64,000 nt of DNA from Populus alba (Eukaryota > Streptophyta > Magnoliopsida > Malpighiales > Salicaceae), in assembly GCF_005239225.2 (NCBI RefSeq), contig NC_133301.1, forward strand, positions 13,392,318 to 13,456,317, in the 5' to 3' direction. A program made the position numbers and the translations under genes. Shown piece by piece: positions 51,617 to 61,850 of this stretch (position 1 is the stretch's first letter; each line of letters starts with the position of its first letter). A model generated the notes under the pieces. It was not told where the DNA came from. It saw nothing but the letters and a program-made list of their open reading frames with translations, and did not search any database.

Positions 51617-51720
51617 GGCGGTGGAAGAGGGCAATCTTTTCTACATTGAGAAAAAATTTAAGCCCTTGATTCATTTGGGAAGGATCCCAACCATTGGCTC
51701 AAAGTAGGTATCATGAGTTG

Positions 51721-52141
51721 AAAATCTGCAGACAAAAGCTGATTGAGTAGGCCTCTTTAGGCTGTCACCAGTGCTAATATATTGTCATTTAGCCCAACCT
51801 GATCACATGGGGTTGTAGAAAAAATGCATAGGATCCGTTTCATATAAGATTTGTTAAATTCGGTGGACATTAGGTACATTGAATGCAGCTGCAAAGTAGT
51901 CAACCAGACCAGCTTTTTCAGAGAAAAAAAATAAAATCTGCAGACAAAAACTGATTGAGTAGGCCTCTTTAGGCTGTCACCAGTGCTAATATATTGTCAT
52001 TTAGCCCAACCTGATCACATGGGGTTGTAGAAAAACTGCAGAGGATCATTTTCGTATAAGATTTGTTAAATTTAGTGGATGTTAGGTACATTAAATGCAG
52101 TTGCAAAGTAGTCAACCAGACCAGCTTTTTTCAGAAAAATA
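51721..52141. repeat. About 212-bp tandem duplication in the LTR, upstream of the TATA box
   Basis: Two units starting aaaatctgcagacaaa at 51721 and 51933 share long identical stretches, such as ctgattgagtaggcctcttt, with few changes. On the element strand they lie in U3, where duplicated enhancer sequences are often found. Confidence 0.9.
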
Positions 52142-52795
52142 AAGAAGATAATGAACAGTGATTTTTTATCAAAGTCCATTTCAGTCCTTTCTCTTTCAAT
52201 TTAGCCCTAATTGACCCTAAACCTTTTTATTTAATGCAATTTCGCCCCCTAATTAACTTGGTAAAAATTAAATTTGGTCTTTTAAAATTCAGATTTTCTC
52301 AATTAAGCCCAAATTAAACTCCCAAACTTAATTTTTCACCAATTAAGCCCCAAATAAAATTAATTTGACCCATTTAAAATATAATTAAGTCCTTGCACTT
52401 AATCAAATCCTTCAATTGGACCCAAATTAATTCTTAAACATAATTAAAATTTAATTCGGCCCATGATCAAATCAAATTGGCCCATTAAAAATTTAATTAT
52501 GTCATTGAACTTAATTTTTATGCAAATTCATCCGATAATCATTTAATTTGACCTTGAATTTGTATTTTTTCTTCATTTCTTAGGCACAATAAGGTACAAT
52601 TAGGCCTTGAACTTCCTCCAAAATTGCAGCTTGATTCCCCGATTTCCTTTCTCCACATTGTCAGCCTTTATTTTTATTTTTTAATTTTTATTTTTGAAAA
52701 AGAAATTGATTTTTTTTTATTTTTATAAATAATAATAGAAATAAAATAACATTCAAGAAAATCTTGGTGAGTCCAAAATTGGGTTACAACAGTTG

Positions 52796-52805
52796 CCCCC
52801 TCTTT
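52796..52805 (-). other. Polypurine tract
   Basis: On the minus strand AAAGAGGGGG is followed by CAAC and then the LTR start TGTTG. This position fits the second-strand primer of an LTR retrotransposon. Confidence 0.7.
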
Positions 52806-52920
52806 ACAATGCTTACAGTGCAAAGGCATTGGAAAATTCATTTTCTTTTGACTTTGCATAGTAAGTTTTGTAAAGAAAAAAAAATGATGGCGGTGTTGAA
52901 AAATACACAGATTTTTCAGT

Positions 52921-53800
52921 TGGTCTAATTGTTCCAGGCGACCTGCCCGCTGGTGAAAATGGAAGCAAAGAATTTTGTGAGTGGTCTAATTGTTCCAGGT
53001 GACCTGCCCGCTGATGAAATGATAAAATGTGAGGAGACTCGCAAGTGGTCTAATTGTTTCAGGCGACCTGCCCGATTGATAAAATGATAAAACGTGAGGA
53101 GACTCGCAAGTGGTCTAATTATTCCAGGCGACCTGCCCGATTGATAAAATGCGATGAAAATCGCAAGTGGCCCAATTGTTCCAGGCGACCTGCCCAATGA
53201 TAAAATGCGAAGAAAATCGCAAGTGGTCTAATTGTTCCAGGCGACCTGCCCGATTGATAAAATGCGAGAAAACTCGCGAGTGGTCTAATTGTTCCAGGCG
53301 ACCTGCCCGATTGATAAAATGCAAGAAAACTCGCGAGTGGTCTAATTGTTCCAGGCGACCTGCCCGATTGATAAAATGCGAGCAAACTCGCGAGTGGTCT
53401 AATTGTTCCAGGCGACCTGCCCGATTGATAAAATGCAAGAAAACTCGCGAGTGGTCTAATTGTTCCAGGCGACCTGCCCGATTGATAAAATGCGATGAAA
53501 ATCGCAAGTGGTCTAATTGTTCCAGGCGACCTGCCCGATGATAAAATGCGATGAAAATCACAAGTGGTCTAATTGTTCCAGGCGACCTGCCCGATGATAA
53601 AATGCGATGAAAATCACAAGTGGTCTAATTGTTCCAGGCGACCTGCCCGATTGATAAAATGCGATGAAAATCGCAAGTGGTCTAATTGTTCCAGGCGACC
53701 TGCCCGATGATAAAATGCGATGAAAATCGCAAGTGGTCTAATTGTCCCAGGTGACCTGCCCGATGATAAAATGCGATGAAAATCGCAAGTGGTCTAATTG
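52921..53800. repeat. Minisatellite: 15 copies of a 55-60-bp unit in the retrotransposon 3' region
   Basis: Each unit has ggtctaattgttccaggcg, acctgcccgattgataaaat and a short inverted repeat such as GCGAGaaaaCTCGC or GCGATgaaaATCGC. I count 15 units plus a partial one, the third longer than the rest. The array lies between the polypurine tract and the antisense ORF. Tandem repeats in the 3' region of Tat/Ogre elements are known sources of satellite DNA. Confidence 0.93.
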
Positions 53801-53831
53801 ATGAGCTTCAGGGTTGATGAAAACTTCTAAA

Positions 53832-54050
53832 GGAAGTCATACCTGTATGGTTGAGATCTGATTTGTAAATCGATCTCAAGATGATGTAAGCTTCTCACGA
53901 AAGTCTTATATGTACAGCTGGGATCTGATTTGCGAATCAATCTGAAAGACGACGCTCAAGAAAGTCTTATATGTACAGTTGAGATCTGATTTGCAAATCA
54001 ATCTCAAAGACAACACTCAAGAAAGTCTTATATGTACAGCTGAGATCTGA
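53832..54050. repeat. Second tandem repeat, four copies of about 60 bp, before the antisense ORF
   Basis: gaaagtcttatatgtacag and gagatctgatttgcaaatc recur near 53900, 53960 and 54021. A more divergent first copy starts near 53832. The array ends about 35 bases before the antisense TATA box. Confidence 0.85.
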
Positions 54051-54084
54051 GCTTCTATTCAAAATGATGGCAGGAGCAAATTCC

Positions 54085-54092
54085 CTATAAAT
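54085..54092 (+). promoter_or_regulatory. TATA box of the antisense ORF
   Basis: CTATAAAT lies 82 bases before the ATG at 54174, followed by a TC-rich leader. This is normal plant promoter spacing. Confidence 0.65.
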
Positions 54093-54173
54093 CACGCGGT
54101 ATCGGGCAAAAGACATCATCAACTTCTCACATTTTCAATACTCTCAGAGTTCTCAACTTTTGAAGTTTTAACC

Positions 54174-54728
54174 ATGTCTTCCTCTTCTTCCAATGCTAAT
54201 CCAAACCTTGCTCCTGCGGCAGAGCCTGTAGTTTGGCGTACTACTTTTGAAGTGAATGGTCATCCAGTTACAATAGAGGATACTGTAATGGACAATGAAG
54301 ATATTGCTGTAGCTGTGGCTAGAGACATGATCCTTCCTCGTGATGAATTAATACTGGCAGCCAGGACCGATATTGAAGCAGTGAATCAGTCACTTGCTCT
54401 CAGTATCAGAGCTACTTCGTCTTTGGTGAACATGGCCGAGCGTCTTCATGCCAGAAGACTTGAGTTGAATACTCAAATTCCTGAGCTCCATAATCAGATT
54501 GAGAATTTAAGGAAAAGGCTCCATGATGAGAGACGTTACAGAAACGACTTGGAGAGGAGAAATGAAGAGCTCAATGCACGTGTTGACTTTTGGAGGGACT
54601 ATGTGAACACACGACACCTCGAGTTCGAGGAACAGATGGAACGCATAATTAACCAATTTGAGGAATTTCGAGTAATGATGGATCATCAGCGAGCTGAAAA
54701 TATCCCTAATCGTCCTCGCAGTGTTTAA
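54174..54728 (+). CDS. Antisense accessory ORF (aORF) of the gypsy element, 184 codons
   Basis: An intact ORF runs opposite to gag-pol between integrase and the 3' LTR. The product starts MSSSSSNANPNLAPAAEPVV, then a compact part (WRTTFEVNGHPVTIEDTVMD), then a long charged helix with heptad character from about residue 75 to 165 (LRKRLHDERRYRNDLERRNE). There is no signal peptide, membrane helix or known catalytic motif. A TATA box and an AATAAA signal flank it. It is undamaged while neighbouring element genes carry stops and frameshifts. Antisense ORFs at this place are described in some Tat-clade elements, but I know no function for them. It could be a captured host gene fragment or a regulatory protein of the element. 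Confidence 0.78.
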   Translation: MSSSSSNANPNLAPAAEPVVWRTTFEVNGHPVTIEDTVMDNEDIAVAVARDMILPRDELILAARTDIEAVNQSLALSIRATSSLVNMAERLHARRLELNTQIPELHNQIENLRKRLHDERRYRNDLERRNEELNARVDFWRDYVNTRHLEFEEQMERIINQFEEFRVMMDHQRAENIPNRPRSV

Positions 54729-54758
54729 CGTTTGTACTTGTAAACCATTATGCCCATG

Positions 54759-54764
54759 AATAAA
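54759..54764 (+). terminator. Polyadenylation signal of the antisense ORF
   Basis: AATAAA occurs 31 bases after the TAA stop, on the strand of the antisense ORF. Confidence 0.55.
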
Positions 54765-56749
54765 AATCCATCTTTCTCGTCTTTATTCATGAATTTTGCT
54801 TTTATGGAATTGCCACATTTGATATGATTTAAAAGAACTTCAATTCATCTGTGTCTTGTTGGATCCCGTGAGGAGTTTTGTTTCGAGAGATATCTGCAAA
54901 ACAAATATGCGATGCTTGTGAAGTGAGATGATATGCAATGCATCTTACCTGTTTTTGAAATATAGATCCCCGTTCATCTTGTTTGAGGATCTTGACTTTG
55001 AGTGAGCTGTTTTGATTTACGCGTACTTCAAGTCTACTCAAGCTGACCCATGTTGTCCATTTTATAAGATAAGCATTGTTTGAGTTTCCCAACAGTCACT
55101 GCACGTTTCTCTATTGGTAACTTCACTGAGAGAATTAGCTTCTCCGTGGCCCGACATTGTCCTGAGATTTCATCTGCATTTCTCTTACTGAAGATGTATC
55201 AGTTGTCTTGTTGTCTAACTGATCATACTGTAAGAGTCAATAATCTCCTTTCATAGATACTGGAAATCATACTATTTCAGTCCTCATGCTAGAAGAAGCC
55301 CACAGTTTATCACGTGTATTTTCCACCAGGGAAGCAAATTTCTTTGCCGTTAAGGATCTGGTAACTGCTTCTCTGCCCCCTGGGAGAATTAACTGCCTCA
55401 TTTCATTTCCTCCTTTGCTCTTGTTGTCATTAGAATCTCTGGTTTTCTAATGGTGCCTCATAATGTGTTATACGCTCATTTTTCTTACAAAGAAAACCTT
55501 TTTCCAAAAATGATTTTTCAAAAGATCTGTTTTGTTCACGAAAACTGAAACTCTCAATGTCTGTTTATAACAATGTTCAGGCAATTCTGGGGCTTTATGT
55601 CAAATCTCTTGGTAAAAGTAATCTAAGATGAAGGTAAGTGATGAGATGACCTTCTGCTTTGGTTTTCAAAGTGTTCAAGCGATTGCTTGAAGGTATTTTG
55701 AGACAAAAGAAGCAATTTGCCTTTTATCTTTAGAAATACTCTTTTTAACAGCATGAATAATAACGAGTAATTATTTGCTACGCCATGACTCTTGATGAAA
55801 AAGTCTCTTATATTTTGAGAACGTCATTTATTGATCCAGGTCGCTTACTTGATTAGAAAGGACTTCAAAGGCACGTAATGTATTTTATGGCTCAAGGCTA
55901 TAAAAGAAAGAGTATTCCATAAGCTCAAAAAGGTGTTTAAAGGCTTATAAACTATAGATCACTATTATCTTGTCTTGGCATTTTCTTTTGCTACATGACA
56001 ACAAAAATGATGCTAAATATTCCAAATGAGGAACTTTTTTTTTGTTATTCCTATCTTTGTTAGGAATTCAATTGTTTGGAATTTTATTGAATTCTCTGTT
56101 GTCAAACTTTCTTTATAAGCTCACATGCTTTCAAGACAATTTCCTTAATCATATTTCTCTGTTTGCCCCCTAGTGTAGGGTGTGATCTTAGTTAAGGTTC
56201 TCATGAAAGAAAAGGCTTAAATAGACTCAGCTCAAATTGGGACTGCAAAGGATAATTTTAAAGAAAGTGAAGGGAATATCAAAGATGGCCTTTCCTCATT
56301 TCAAGTAAGATTAGTTAAAACCAATAAACTTTGTCCATATCCAACGTAATGCTTTGGATTTGTAAGATACCATGTTTTGCGAGTCCATGACAAACTAATG
56401 TACTACCAACCATTATTCATGCTGATAAAATGTGGATCCAAGACATAATTTGGGTGATAGTTGTTCCAATTGCATGTTTGTTTTTTTTTTTTTACTTGTT
56501 TGGTCATCTCTTTCAAGGGAATTGCTCTGAACATTATTCCAAACAAGTCATTGATTTATTTCATTGAAATCACAAACAAAATCAGTTCTTTTAAAACCTC
56601 ATTTAAAAAAAATGGACTTTCTTGTTAAAAAAAAAAATTTGAAAGATCAAATTGTTGAGCCATTGAGATCATGCATGGGCTTTTTGGTGAGGTATAATGC
56701 AAAGAGAATTTCCTAGCCAAAACTTTATTGATTGGATTGGATGAAACCA
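54765..56749. other. Non-coding region of the gypsy element between the antisense ORF and integrase
   Basis: About 2 kb without a supported ORF on either strand. The polypurine/LTR side is further left. No repeat structure comparable to the minisatellite is seen. Confidence 0.5.
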
Positions 56750-57814
56750 TCATACATAATACTTTTTCACAGAATCAGAGTTCACAGGCCTAGGTAAATC
56801 ATCTCCATCCATCCTAGTTAACAACAGAGCTCCTCCGGAGAATGCTTTCTTCACTACATATGGGCCTTCATAGTTTGGTGCCCACTTGCTTCGGTCTTCA
56901 CTTGGTAATGGCAAGATTTTTCGTAGTACAAGATCCCCTTCTTTGAATTCTCTAGGTCGAACTTTCCGGTCATATGCCTTGGCCATCCTTCTTTGGTACA
57001 GCTGGTGATGGCAAATTGCAGCCAACCTCTTCTCACTTATCATGTTCAGCTGTTCATATCTCACTTTAGCCCATTCAGCTTCTTCTAGTTCAGATTCCAT
57101 TAGTACTCTCAAAGAGGGAATTTCAACTTCTAAAGGCATCACCGCTTCCATCCCAAATACTAATGAATAAGGTGTAGCTCCAGTGGATGTCCTTACTGCT
57201 GTACGATATGCATGCAAAGCAAAGGGAAGCATTTCATGCCAATCTTTGTAAGTGACTACCATTTTCTGGATAATCTTCTTGATATTCTTGTTTGCAGCTT
57301 CGACAGCACCATTCATCTTTGGTCTGTAAGGAGACGAGTTTGAATGTTTAATTTTCCACTTCGCACACAATTCTATGATTATTTTTCCATTAAAATTTTG
57401 GGCGTTATCGGTCATTATCTTCTCAGGTGTACCGTACCGACATATCAAATCTTTCTCAATGAAGCATTTGACCACCTTTTGAGTTACATGAGCATAAGAG
57501 CTGGCCTCCACCCACTTTGTGAAGTAATCAATGGCTACTAAGATAAATTGATGCCTATTGCTGGCCTTTGGATTGATTGGACCAATCACATCTATTCCCC
57601 ACATTGCAAATGGCCATGGTGATGTCATATTAAACAGAGGAGATGGAGGTGCATTTATCTTATCACTGTACACTTGACATTTATGGCATTTTCTGACATA
57701 ATCGATGCAATCTTTCTCCATGGTCATCCAGAAGTACCCAGATCGTTGCATTTGTCTAGCCATCATGTGCCCACTTGCATGAGTTGCACAAATTCCTTCA
57801 TGAATTTCTTGCAA
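56750..57814 (-). CDS. Integrase of the gypsy element
   Basis: The open frame carries, in order, an HHCC zinc-binding domain (HEGICATHASGH...CHKCQ), a core with catalytic D in MWGIDVIGP, D in IMTDNAQNF and E in NGAVEAANKN, then HAYRTAVRTSTGATPYSLVFG, and a C-terminal domain with REFKEGDLVLRK and WAPNYEGPYVVKKAF. It lies directly after RNase H on the same strand, as in Ty3/gypsy. The frame is intact for 354 codons and continues upstream in the shifted RNase H part. There is no chromodomain. Confidence 0.93.
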   Translation of the reverse strand: MQEIHEGICATHASGHMMARQMQRSGYFWMTMEKDCIDYVRKCHKCQVYSDKINAPPSPLFNMTSPWPFAMWGIDVIGPINPKASNRHQFILVAIDYFTKWVEASSYAHVTQKVVKCFIEKDLICRYGTPEKIMTDNAQNFNGKIIIELCAKWKIKHSNSSPYRPKMNGAVEAANKNIKKIIQKMVVTYKDWHEMLPFALHAYRTAVRTSTGATPYSLVFGMEAVMPLEVEIPSLRVLMESELEEAEWAKVRYEQLNMISEKRLAAICHHQLYQRRMAKAYDRKVRPREFKEGDLVLRKILPLPSEDRSKWAPNYEGPYVVKKAFSGGALLLTRMDGDDLPRPVNSDSVKKYYV

Positions 57815-58573
57815 TGCTACCTTAGCTTCGATTTCATCTAGACATCTTAGTAAAGTTCCATTGAATGATCTTTTATATAGAATTTCTCATCTAGGTAAAA
57901 TTCCATGGCTAACCTTCTCAAGGTCTTCATATCTGCTTTAGATGCCCCAAGGGATATTCTTGATATTGGATAAACCGCTTGATGTCATAAAACCATGGGT
58001 TCCCATCTATTTCTCCTTCGACTGAATAACAATGAGCTGGAAAATTTTTTAATCTCAATGTGGATTGGTTGTACCTTGATTCCGAAATCAATTTTTGGCC
58101 ATAGAAGCTAAAGTTGCCAAAGCATCAGCAAACTGGTTTTTTTCTCTTCCCATATGGGTAAAATCTATCTCATCAAAGCCCTCAGTCAGTTTTTGAGAGA
58201 TATTGTTGATATGGGATCAATTTTTCTTCTTTAGTCTGCCATTCGCCTTTCACTTGACAGATTATTAACATTGAATCCCCATAGACATCCAGCTTCTTTA
58301 TTTTCATCTCTAAAGCAGCTTCCAACAAGGATACAAGCCTCATATTCAGCAGTATTGTTGGTACATTCAAATTGTAGTTTGATTGAGATGGGATATTGCT
58401 TCTGGTCAGGTGAGATTATCACAGCGCCTGCTCCATTGCAGATACATTCACTGCCCCATCAAAATACATAATCCACCAATCATTCTTCTCTTTGTCTTCT
58501 TCTACTATCAATACATCCTCATCCGGGAAGTCAAATTTCAAAGGCTCATAATCTTTGATAGCATTATCTGCCA
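57815..58573 (-). pseudogene. RNase H and linker of the gypsy polyprotein, frameshifted, cut by a gap
   Basis: Fragments in several frames carry RNase H motifs: WWIMYFDGAVN (first Asp), NNTAEYEA (Glu) and LDVYGDSMLI (Asp). A linker leading to the integrase zinc domain follows. At least two frameshifts are needed, near 58450 and between about 58310 and 58180. The reverse transcriptase expected upstream is absent; the sequence enters a 500-N gap at 58574. Confidence 0.8.
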
Positions 58574-59073
58574 NNNNNNNNNNNNNNNNNNNNNNNNNNN
58601 NNNNNNNNNNNNNNNNNNNNNNNNNNNNNNNNNNNNNNNNNNNNNNNNNNNNNNNNNNNNNNNNNNNNNNNNNNNNNNNNNNNNNNNNNNNNNNNNNNNN
58701 NNNNNNNNNNNNNNNNNNNNNNNNNNNNNNNNNNNNNNNNNNNNNNNNNNNNNNNNNNNNNNNNNNNNNNNNNNNNNNNNNNNNNNNNNNNNNNNNNNNN
58801 NNNNNNNNNNNNNNNNNNNNNNNNNNNNNNNNNNNNNNNNNNNNNNNNNNNNNNNNNNNNNNNNNNNNNNNNNNNNNNNNNNNNNNNNNNNNNNNNNNNN
58901 NNNNNNNNNNNNNNNNNNNNNNNNNNNNNNNNNNNNNNNNNNNNNNNNNNNNNNNNNNNNNNNNNNNNNNNNNNNNNNNNNNNNNNNNNNNNNNNNNNNN
59001 NNNNNNNNNNNNNNNNNNNNNNNNNNNNNNNNNNNNNNNNNNNNNNNNNNNNNNNNNNNNNNNNNNNNNNNNN
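58574..59073. other. Assembly gap, exactly 500 N, at the expected place of reverse transcriptase
   Basis: The gap separates RNase H from protease. A gypsy reverse transcriptase needs well over 500 bases, so the true distance is larger or two different elements have been joined. Confidence 0.97.
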
Positions 59074-59203
59074 AGCTGTCATCGTGCTTGGTCTCATGTA
59101 AAGTAACATCAATTGGCATCTCATCTAATATATGCCTTGGTAGCACGTTCAACGCTGAACCATTATCCACAAGCACTTTTGCCGATCAAATAGTCCTTAC
59201 ATT
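59074..59203 (-). pseudogene. Aspartic protease fragment of the gypsy polyprotein
   Basis: VDNGSALNVLPRHILDEMP carries the D-x-G-[ST] active-site type (here DNGS) typical of Tat-clade proteases. Two 1-base indels (near 59232 and 59178) separate it from the gag frame. The rest of the protease disappears into the gap. Confidence 0.8.
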
Positions 59204-61526
59204 TCACGGTGATGTACAAAGGCTTGTTATGCCCAGTCCCTTCCGGCCTAGCTCATCTTCTGTGAAGTATAAGTTAATTGGAATGCTTGAATTCTTCCCA
59301 CCAAATGTTTCCATCGTATCTTGAGTAATATCCTGCGTCACATATGCTTCATTCAACACCTTTTGCAATGCCTTACGGTGTAACTCAGAACTCAAGATAA
59401 GTGACATTAAAGAGATTCTAGCAGGAGTTTTCTTCAACTGATCCACCACACTATACTCACTATGCTTCATCAACTTCAGAAATTCATTGGACTCATCTTC
59501 ACTTATAGGTTTGTTCACTTCCATGCCTTTAAAAGCATCAACTATTTCTTTTCCTTTAGCTTTCCTCTGCCTCTCTAATTCTTCTGGTGTAAAACACCGA
59601 CCACTTCGAGTTAAACCACCGATTTCAGGGTGAAAGATGGGAGTAGGGTTCTTAATGTTGAAAGAATACCCATAATTGTAAGGCATTGAGCCATAACTTT
59701 CACTGTTTGTGCATACAGGCTTGGTCAGGATTAGTTTTGGTGGACCACCCACAGTTGGTTGGAGTCTACAAACTTCCATTTTTGTCTCCTGACAGCCTAT
59801 CATCCCAACTTCACTGCTCTCTTCTTCACTCTCTATCCTTAACATGCCGAAAGTCAGCATCCTTTTCACTTCTTGGTGAAATTCTTCACAATCATCAATG
59901 TGATGTCCCACCTTGCCATGAAACTTACAATAATTATTTTCATTCATCACTGGTTCAAACTCAGATAAATATCCAGACTGTACCAGCATATCATACAGTC
60001 TTTCCATGGAAACTTTCAAAACGCTTTCCTTCTTACCCTCAATTCCTACAGCATTCACTCCTCCACCGCTTGCAGCATGATTGGGCAAAGGATTGGATTT
60101 CACATTCGGTGCATCATCAAAAGTTATCCATCCAGCCTTTATCAATTGCAGAAGCTTGTTTTTGAATGCATTACAGCTTTCAATGTTATGCCCAGCAACG
60201 CCAGCATGATATTCACATTTCAGATCTGGCTTATACCAGTTTGGGTATGGAGGTTGCAGTGGGGTTAAGGGAACGGGAGCTACTTGCCCAATACTCAACA
60301 ACTTTGAGTACATTTCTCCCAAAGGAAGTGGTAATGGTGGCAGTCGTTCTTGGGTTCTTTGAAAATTCCTTCTTGGAGGATTAACGATCTGGTTACTTTG
60401 TTGGTCATGTGGTAGGTTTTGTTGGTTGGTAGGGAAAGGTTTAGTGAAGTTTACACTTGCAACTTGTTGGGTAGGCATTTGGAAGTTATAATGGTGGTAA
60501 TTTGTTTTCTTACCCTTGTATATTCCTTCCATGTTGTTCACCTCGGAATCCTTCTTTTTCCCAGTAAAGCCTTTCTTCTCAGTAGGCTCTGACATTCTCC
60601 CCGCTCTTATCGCTTGTTCTATTCTCTCAGCGATAGTTACAGCATCATAGAAATGCTGAGCTGAACTACCCACCAGGTGTTCAAAGTAGGGAGATTTAAA
60701 AGTGTTAGAAAAAAGAGTGACCATTTCTTTTTCTAACAAAGAGGTTGCACATGAGATGCTTTTCACGCCATCTCAAAGCGTATTCTCTTACAGTCTCTTT
60801 GCTGCCCTTTTCCATGATTAACAAGCTTGACCTGTCCGGGGCTACCTCCATGTTGAATTTATACTGCTCCACAAAGGCTTTTACCAAATCTTTCCACTTT
60901 CTGATCTTGGTGTTATCCAGCCTTGTATACCAGCTTAATGCCGATCCAGAAAGACTGTCTTGAAAGAAATGGATGAGAAGTTTCTCATCATTCACTACTT
61001 CTGCCATCTTATTGCAATAAGATTTAAGATGAGTGATTGGGCATTCAGTTCCAGTATACTTGATGAATTCTGGTACCCTAAATTCCTTGGGTACAACTAC
61101 ATTTGGAACTAAACACATTTCTGCAGCATAAACAGGATCATATAAGTCTGCCCCTTCAACTGCCTTCAATCTCTCTTCTAGAGCAGTCAATTTATCATAA
61201 TCGACATTTTCAGAGAATTTCATCCTTTGTGGGCCATCAGTTGCCAGGTTTACATTAACTGGCACTTGTGCTGGTGGAACATTGGCAGTGAACTGTTGTT
61301 CAAATGAAGAGGGATTTGCCCCTAAATTTTGAGGCGGGAATACAAAGGGAGCTGATGGCATAGATATAGATGGAGTTGCAACTGCCGGCTGGGTAGAGGT
61401 ACCTTCCCCAGACTTGGATACTAGGGTCTGCTCGAGTAGACTTGTAAGTCGTGCTATATCGTTTTTCATGTTCTCTAACTCTCTTTGATAATGAGCCTCT
61501 AGTTGAGCTCTTTCTTCATTCTCCAT
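59204..61526 (-). CDS. Gag of the gypsy element, one frameshifted region
   Basis: From ATG 61526 the first ORF (to 60705) has a coiled-coil start (MENEERAQLEAHYQRELENM), a Pro/Ala-rich part and the retrotransposon gag core with ADLYDPVYAAEMC, YTGTECPITHLKSYC and ALSWYTRLDNTKIRKWKDL. The second ORF (60766 to 59204) continues with FSNTFKSPYFEHLVGSSAQ, two CxxH-type knuckles (CEYHAGVAGHNIESC and CKFHGKVGHHIDDC) and the spacer to protease. Two missing single bases near 60745-60775 (one in an A run) explain the break. The protein would form the virus-like particle of the element in the cytoplasm. Confidence 0.9.
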
Positions 61527-61850
61527 TATCTTCCTTCGTAGTCGAGTGTAATGAATTTTATGGCCTCTTGGGGGACCTATATTTCAACCTGGATGAATGC
61601 AAGTAAACTAAATGAAATGCACAAATGGGTGCAAAATGCCATATGGTTTATGCATGTTTGTTATTGGTTTCAAATTTTCTTTTAACTTATGATAAGGAAC
61701 AAACCAGATCAGATTCTCTTAAAAAAAATTCTCACTGAGGACTCCAAACCTACAGGGACTTGAACCGATTTAGGGGAGAAATTTGATGCCATAAATCAGA
61801 ATCAAAATAAGCATTTCTCATTATTTTACAATATTACAATTACAACAGAC

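Larger units (their letters stand above)
50028..52791 (-). repeat. 3' LTR of the gypsy element, 2764 bp
   Basis: On the plus strand it reads TGTCGATACACG...GGGTTACAACA, so on the element's strand it is TGTTGTAACCC...CGACA. The end matches the solo LTR at 22511. It holds a TATA box at 51609-51616, a GA/CT-rich leader (about 51226-51400), hairpin sequence near 51158-51190, and two internal tandem duplications. Confidence 0.88.

Noticed and set aside
53115..53561. Long repetitive ORFs on both strands of the minisatellite (repeats like AGRLEQLDHSR)
   Set aside because: They arise because most units there are 57 or 58 bp without stops. They lack start context, and other units shift the frame.
52921..53800. 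CRISPR-like array
   Set aside because: Eukaryotic context, directly adjoining units without unique spacers, inside a retrotransposon. It is a minisatellite.
58383..59324. 313-codon plus-strand ORF
   Set aside because: Most of it is N, and the rest is the antisense shadow of RNase H and protease.
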